Of a stretch of DNA of 64,000 nucleotides, positions 60,058 to 64,000 are shown piece after piece. Position numbers and translations under genes: made by a program. The notes below the pieces were generated by a model. That model made no database searches, was not told the DNA's origin, and saw only the letters and a list, made by a program, of their open reading frames with translations. The DNA lies in the NCBI RefSeq assembly GCF_004214895.1, contig NZ_CP035952.1, positions 620,001 through 684,000 on the forward strand. Reading direction: 5' to 3'. The stretch is from Pseudomonas tructae. Its GTDB lineage: Bacteria > Pseudomonadota > Gammaproteobacteria > Pseudomonadales > Pseudomonadaceae. The number at the start of each line of letters is the position of its first letter. Position 1 is the stretch's first letter.

Positions 60058-61530
60058 TTAGAACACCGAGTTGTAGTTGCCCAGCTCGACCTGTACCGAT
60101 TTGATGCGAGTGTACTGAGCCAGCGAGCTGACACCGTTCTCACGGCCGACACCAGACTGCTTGTAACCGCCGACCGGCATTTCGGCCGGCGACTCGCCCC
60201 AGGCGTTGATCCAGCAGATACCGGCTTCGAGCTGGTGGATGATGCGGTGGGCACGGCTGATGTCGTTGGTGCACACGCCTGCAGCCAGGCCGTACTCGGT
60301 GTCGTTGGCGCGACGAATGACTTCTTCTTCGCTCTCGTAGGAGAGGATGCTCATCACTGGGCCGAAGATTTCTTCCTTGACGATGGTCATGTCGTCACGG
60401 CAGTCGGTGAAGACGGTCGGCGCGACGAACGCGCCCTTGGCGAATTCGCCTTCGGTCAGACGCTCGCCGCCGCACAGCACGCGAGCACCTTCTTCTTTGC
60501 CCTTGGCGATGTAGCCCAGCACGCTTTCCAGGTGGGCGAAGCTGACCAGTGGGCCGAAGTTGGTGTTTTCGTCCTCAGGGTTGCCAACGCGGATGCGGGC
60601 AACGCGCTCGGCGATCTTGGCTTCGAAAGCCGCTTTCATCGAGGCAGGGACGAACACGCGGGTACCGTTGGTGCAGACCTGGCCCGAGCTGTAGAAGTTG
60701 GCCATCATGGCGATGTCGGCGGCGCGGTCGAGGTCGGCGTCGTCGCAGATGATCAGTGGCGACTTGCCGCCCAGTTCCATGGTGACTTCCTTGAGCGTCG
60801 AGCTCGAGGCGCTGGCCATGACCTTCTTGCCGGTGGTGGTGCCGCCGGTGAAGGAAATTTTCTCGATGCGCGGGTGCTCGGTCAACCAGGTGCCGACTTC
60901 GCGGCCGCTGCCGGTCAGGACGTTGAACACGCCGTCCGGCAGGCCGGCTTGGGTGTAGATCTCGGCCAGTTTCAGGGTGGTCAGCGAGGTGACTTCGCTC
61001 GGCTTGAAGATCATCGCGTTACCGGCCGCCAGGGCAGGTGCGGATTTCCACAGGGCGATCTGGATCGGGTAGTTCCAGGCGCCGATACCGACGGTCACGC
61101 CCAGCGGTTCGCGGCGGGTGTAGACGAACGAGCTGTCACGCAGCGGGATCTGCTCGCCTTCGATGGCCGGTACCAGGCCTGCGTAGTATTCCAGCACGTC
61201 GGCGCCGGTGACGATGTCGACGTAGCGGGTTTCGGAGTAGGACTTGCCGGTGTCCAGGGTTTCCAGGGCGGCCAGCTCATCGTTGCGCTCACGCAGGATG
61301 TCGACAGCGCGGCGCAGGATGCGCGAACGCTGCATGGCGGTCATGGCAGCCCAGACTTTCTGGCCACGTTCGGCGCTTTCTACCGCACGCTCGACGTCAG
61401 CTTGGGTAGCACGTTGCACCTGGGCGAGGACTTCGCCGTTGGCCGGGTTGATGGCGTCGAAAGTAGCGTCGCTGGAAGCGTCGACATAACCACCATCAAT
61501 GTAGAGTTTTTGCAGTTCGAAACGGGCCAT
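60058..61530 (-). CDS. betB: Betaine aldehyde dehydrogenase
   Basis: A 490-residue NAD(P)-dependent aldehyde dehydrogenase that turns betaine aldehyde into glycine betaine. Features: [20 protein letters not shown] for NAD binding, [16 protein letters not shown] with the catalytic Glu, and [17 protein letters not shown] with the nucleophilic Cys. Start ATG at 61530 gives [15 protein letters not shown], the normal N-terminus. It lies between betI (31 bp) and betA (78 bp). Confidence 0.96.
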   Translation of the reverse strand: MARFELQKLYIDGGYVDASSDATFDAINPANGEVLAQVQRATQADVERAVESAERGQKVWAAMTAMQRSRILRRAVDILRERNDELAALETLDTGKSYSETRYVDIVTGADVLEYYAGLVPAIEGEQIPLRDSSFVYTRREPLGVTVGIGAWNYPIQIALWKSAPALAAGNAMIFKPSEVTSLTTLKLAEIYTQAGLPDGVFNVLTGSGREVGTWLTEHPRIEKISFTGGTTTGKKVMASASSSTLKEVTMELGGKSPLIICDDADLDRAADIAMMANFYSSGQVCTNGTRVFVPASMKAAFEAKIAERVARIRVGNPEDENTNFGPLVSFAHLESVLGYIAKGKEEGARVLCGGERLTEGEFAKGAFVAPTVFTDCRDDMTIVKEEIFGPVMSILSYESEEEVIRRANDTEYGLAAGVCTNDISRAHRIIHQLEAGICWINAWGESPAEMPVGGYKQSGVGRENGVSSLAQYTRIKSVQVELGNYNSVF

Positions 61531-61561
61531 AGTGTCCTCGCAAGTGCATATGTGTGTTTGG

Positions 61562-62227
61562 CTATCCGTGCAGCGCTCCTGCTTTTTGGGCAATCGCGGC
61601 GCGCGGTGGTTCAGAGGCCCGGATTTGCATGTCCGGGCTCGTCTGTTTAGCCAGTTGTAGATCCATGTATTCGTAAGCGATTTGCTTCGCCTGGTCGGTG
61701 TCGAAAGCGTCTCCTGACAGCGCACCGCGCAGCCACAGACCGTCAATCAACGCTGCCAGTCCCCGGGCCGCGCTACGTGCCTCGGGCAACGGCAGGGTGC
61801 GGCGGAACTGGCAGCACAGGTTGGAATACAAGCGGTGATCGTTGATCCGCTGCAACCTGTGCAAAGACGGCTGGTGCATGCTGGAGGCCCAGAAGGCCAA
61901 CCAGGTTTTCATTGCCGGGCCGTTGACCTGACTGGCGTCGAAGTTGCCTTCGATGATCACCTGCAGGTGGGCACGCGGGCTGTTGTCCTTGAGCGTCTGC
62001 CGGTTGGCGGCGACGTTCTCGCTCAGCACGCTCATCAAGTACTGCATGGTCGCTGCGATCAGGCCGTTCTTGTCCTGAAAGTAGTGACTGATGATGCCAT
62101 TCGACACACCGGCCAAACGGGCGATCAGCGCAATGCTGGCGTCACCCATGCCGACCTGGTCGATGGCCAGTAACGTGGCTTCGATCAACTGCTGGCGGCG
62201 GATGGGTTGCATACCGACCTTGGGCAT
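61562..62227 (-). CDS. betI: TetR-type choline-responsive repressor
   Basis: A 221-residue regulator. The N-terminal HTH is [17 protein letters not shown] to [12 protein letters not shown] (about 10-55), followed by the BetI ligand domain with [18 protein letters not shown]. BetI represses the bet genes until choline is present. It is about 25 residues longer than the common BetI (about 197): the extra end reads [21 protein letters not shown]. First gene of the operon, with its operator palindrome 71 bp upstream of the ATG, in the divergent gap to betT. Confidence 0.93.
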   Translation of the reverse strand: MPKVGMQPIRRQQLIEATLLAIDQVGMGDASIALIARLAGVSNGIISHYFQDKNGLIAATMQYLMSVLSENVAANRQTLKDNSPRAHLQVIIEGNFDASQVNGPAMKTWLAFWASSMHQPSLHRLQRINDHRLYSNLCCQFRRTLPLPEARSAARGLAALIDGLWLRGALSGDAFDTDQAKQIAYEYMDLQLAKQTSPDMQIRASEPPRAAIAQKAGALHG

Positions 62228-62649
62228 CTTGCAAATCTCCTCAGGCCTGCGAGCAGTCGACGAGCGGCTGCCTCGGCGAAGGCCAGTCTATTTTGTTTTG
62301 ATTGAACGTTCAATCAACAAAGAATATCCTCTGCGACAATCTGTGCCATTGACAGGTTTTTCTTACCTGCGGTTGACACAAATTGGCACCCCAAAAAGAC
62401 GTGAAACCCCCGTAATACAAGGTGTTGGCGGGTGTAAACGGCGCGTTGAACAGATCTGCCGAGCGGCATCACACCGCGCGGACAACCCTCGGGACGGGGT
62501 TTTCGGCCTGTTTTTTTCAATGCAATCGATTCGGGATCACGGTTTTTTCAAGGTGCTTTTATAACACCTGTGGCAGTGGGGCTATTGCACCATTTGCGCA
62601 GGGATAGGTCGTTTCGTGTTTCTCTCGCACTGCCCGGAGCAAATGTGCA
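62228..62649. other. 422-bp divergent region betI-betT
   Basis: Contains the BetI operator at 62298-62317, a stretch of T (62509-62517) and small hairpins (for example aaccc/gggtt at 62484-62501) before betT. No gene is supported. A second BetI-like palindrome near betT was looked for and not found. Confidence 0.5.
62298..62317. promoter_or_regulatory. BetI operator, perfect 20-bp palindrome
   Basis: ttgattgaacgttcaatcaa is a perfect inverted repeat centred between betI and betT, of the form known for BetI boxes in Pseudomonas. It lies 71 bp from the betI start and 333 bp from betT, so the betI side is controlled directly and betT possibly so. Confidence 0.8.
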
Positions 62650-64000
62650 ATGAGTTCTGCCTCCCTTACCAAGACCCCCACCGAGAGGGTCCGGGTCAAC
62701 CGCACGGTGTTCTTCACCTCGGCGTTGCTGATCCTCGTTTTGACTGCCTTGCTTATCGCTGTACCTGAAAAAGCCGGCGAAGTGCTCAACCTCGCCCAGA
62801 CCTGGCTGACACGCAGCTTCGGCTGGTATTACATGCTGGTGATCGGCGGCTATCTGGTATTCGTGGTCGTCCTGGCCTTCTCCAATTTCGGCAAGCTCAA
62901 GCTTGGCGGCAAGGACGACAAACCCGACTTCAGCTACGGCGCTTGGGCCGGCATGCTGTTCTCTTCGGGTATCGGTATCTCGCTGCTGTACTTCGGCGCT
63001 TCCGAGCCACTGGATCACTACTTCAACCCGCCAGAAGGCGCATCGGCCAGTGCCGAGGCTGCGCGCCAGGGCCTGCAACTGACCTTCCTGCACTGGGGCC
63101 TGCACGGTTGGGCGATCTATGCCCTGGTCGGTCTGGCCGTTGGCTACTTCGCCTACCGTCACAACCAGCCGCTGGCACTGCGCTCGGCGCTGTACCCGCT
63201 GATGGGTGAGCGCTGGGTCAAGGGTGGCGCCGGTCATGCGGTGGACATCTTCGGCATGTTCGTGACGCTGCTGGGGCTGGTGACCAACCTCGGTATCGGC
63301 TCGATGCAAGTGTCTTCGGGCCTGGAATACCTGTTCGGCATGGACCACAGCAAGACCAACCTGCTGATCGTGATCCTGGTCATGGCCACAGTGGCCACTG
63401 TGGCTGCAGTCTCCGGCGTGGAGAACGGTATCCGTCGCCTGTCGAACCTGAACATCATTCTGTTCAGCGGCCTGTTGATCTTCGTCCTGCTGGCAGGTGA
63501 CACCCTGCACCTGCTCAACGGCTTCGTACAGAACATCGGCGACTACCTCAACGGTATCGTGCTCAAGACCTTCGATCTCTACGTCTACGAAAGCGAGGCG
63601 GGCAAGTCCGAGCGCTGGCTGGGCCTGTGGACCGTGTTCTACTGGGCCTGGTGGATTTCCTGGGGGCCGTTCGTCGGCATGTTCATCGCGCGTATCTCCA
63701 AAGGCCGCACCGTGCGTGAACTGGTTGCCGGCGTGCTGCTGATCCCGCTGGGCTTCACCCTGGCCTGGCTGTCGATCTTCGGCAACACCGCGCTGGACCT
63801 GGTAATGAATCATGGCGCCGTGGAGCTGGGCAAGACCGCGCTCGAGCAGCCGTCGATGTCGATCTACCAACTGCTGGAATTCTTCCCGGCGGCCAAGATT
63901 GTCATTGGCGTGGCAGTGTTCGTCGGCTTCGTGCTGTTCCTCACCCCGGCCGACTCGGGCGCGGTGATGATGGCCAACCTGTCGTGCAAAGGCGGCCAGG
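62650..64000 (+). CDS. betT: BCCT-family choline transporter, N-terminal 450 residues (continues past the window)
   Basis: The start ATG at 62650 opens a frame that has no stop to the window end. The product is a betaine/choline/carnitine transporter: helices begin at about 20, and YGAWAGMLFSSGIGISLLYFG (positions about 97-117), GASEPLDHYFNPP and FYWAWWISWGPFVGMFIARISKGRT (near 320) are typical BCCT signatures. Sequence and position opposite betIBA support choline uptake for betaine synthesis (BetT-like, proton- or sodium-driven). The C-terminal cytoplasmic tail that would sense osmotic strength is not visible. Confidence 0.92.
   Translation, partial: MSSASLTKTPTERVRVNRTVFFTSALLILVLTALLIAVPEKAGEVLNLAQTWLTRSFGWYYMLVIGGYLVFVVVLAFSNFGKLKLGGKDDKPDFSYGAWAGMLFSSGIGISLLYFGASEPLDHYFNPPEGASASAEAARQGLQLTFLHWGLHGWAIYALVGLAVGYFAYRHNQPLALRSALYPLMGERWVKGGAGHAVDIFGMFVTLLGLVTNLGIGSMQVSSGLEYLFGMDHSKTNLLIVILVMATVATVAAVSGVENGIRRLSNLNIILFSGLLIFVLLAGDTLHLLNGFVQNIGDYLNGIVLKTFDLYVYESEAGKSERWLGLWTVFYWAWWISWGPFVGMFIARISKGRTVRELVAGVLLIPLGFTLAWLSIFGNTALDLVMNHGAVELGKTALEQPSMSIYQLLEFFPAAKIVIGVAVFVGFVLFLTPADSGAVMMANLSCKGGQ

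Noticed and set aside
62470..62520. Terminator-like hairpin plus T-run before betT
   Set aside because: The stem is only five pairs and the T-run is separated from it by several bases; not strong enough to list as a terminator.

Overview
The window is about 64 kb of chromosome from a fluorescent Pseudomonas, most likely of the P. putida / P. fluorescens lineage. Evidence: GC-rich coding sequence, Pseudomonas-style gene neighbourhoods (argS-SPOR gene, priA, rpmE; ponA divergent from a pil/hof-type operon followed by aroK-aroB-damX-like-gltB-gltD-hemE; betT/betIBA), and many copies of the roughly 25-bp REP sequence centred on cggggcaagcccgctcc that typifies this group. No rRNA, tRNA, insertion sequence, prophage or CRISPR array was recognised.

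1-10 kb: yggS fragment, a PilT-type retraction ATPase, an NlpC/P60 peptidase, a two-unit TM2 protein, an FtsN-like SPOR protein, argS, priA, rpmE, an exported thermonuclease-like protein and the malic enzyme. The intrinsic terminator of rpmE lies inside the signal-peptide codons of the nuclease gene.

10-30 kb: PBP1A (ponA) divergent from a strongly reduced secretin/pilus assembly operon in which PilM is fused to PilN and PilO to PilP, and PilQ is a 413-residue secretin like E. coli HofQ. Then come aroK, aroB, a DamX-like AAA+/SPOR protein, the two glutamate synthase subunits, hemE, a small BOF-fold protein, an MFS transporter with a divergent LysR regulator, and two small envelope proteins.

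30.7-48.7 kb, minus strand: the main accessory feature is an uninterrupted run of 19 genes with overlaps or gaps of at most 9 bp, encoding a type II aryl polyene (APE/xanthomonadin-like) pathway. It carries two acyl carrier proteins, two complete ketosynthases, a Cys-less chain-length-factor-like protein, ketoreductase, dehydratase, an AMP-ligase fused to a second dehydratase, thioesterase, three lipid-assembly transferases (two acyltransferases, one glycosyltransferase), methyltransferase, LolA-like and MMPL export components and a DUF3261 lipoprotein. Three additions are unusual: an aromatic amino acid ammonia-lyase (probable source of the aryl starter), a flavin-dependent halogenase-like enzyme with an intact WxWxIP motif and candidate catalytic lysine, and a CPA-type cation/proton antiporter. 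The product may be a halogenated, membrane-anchored, antioxidant aryl polyene lipid; that is inference.

48.7-64 kb: an orphan ParA ATPase, trxC, an orphan HigA antitoxin behind a broken higB toxin and a conserved operator-like palindrome, a DUF4265 protein, selO, a large MscK-type mechanosensitive channel, a K+/H+ antiporter of the NhaP2/CvrA type, and the choline-to-betaine locus betA-betB-betI with a divergent, truncated-by-window betT and a perfect 20-bp BetI-type operator.
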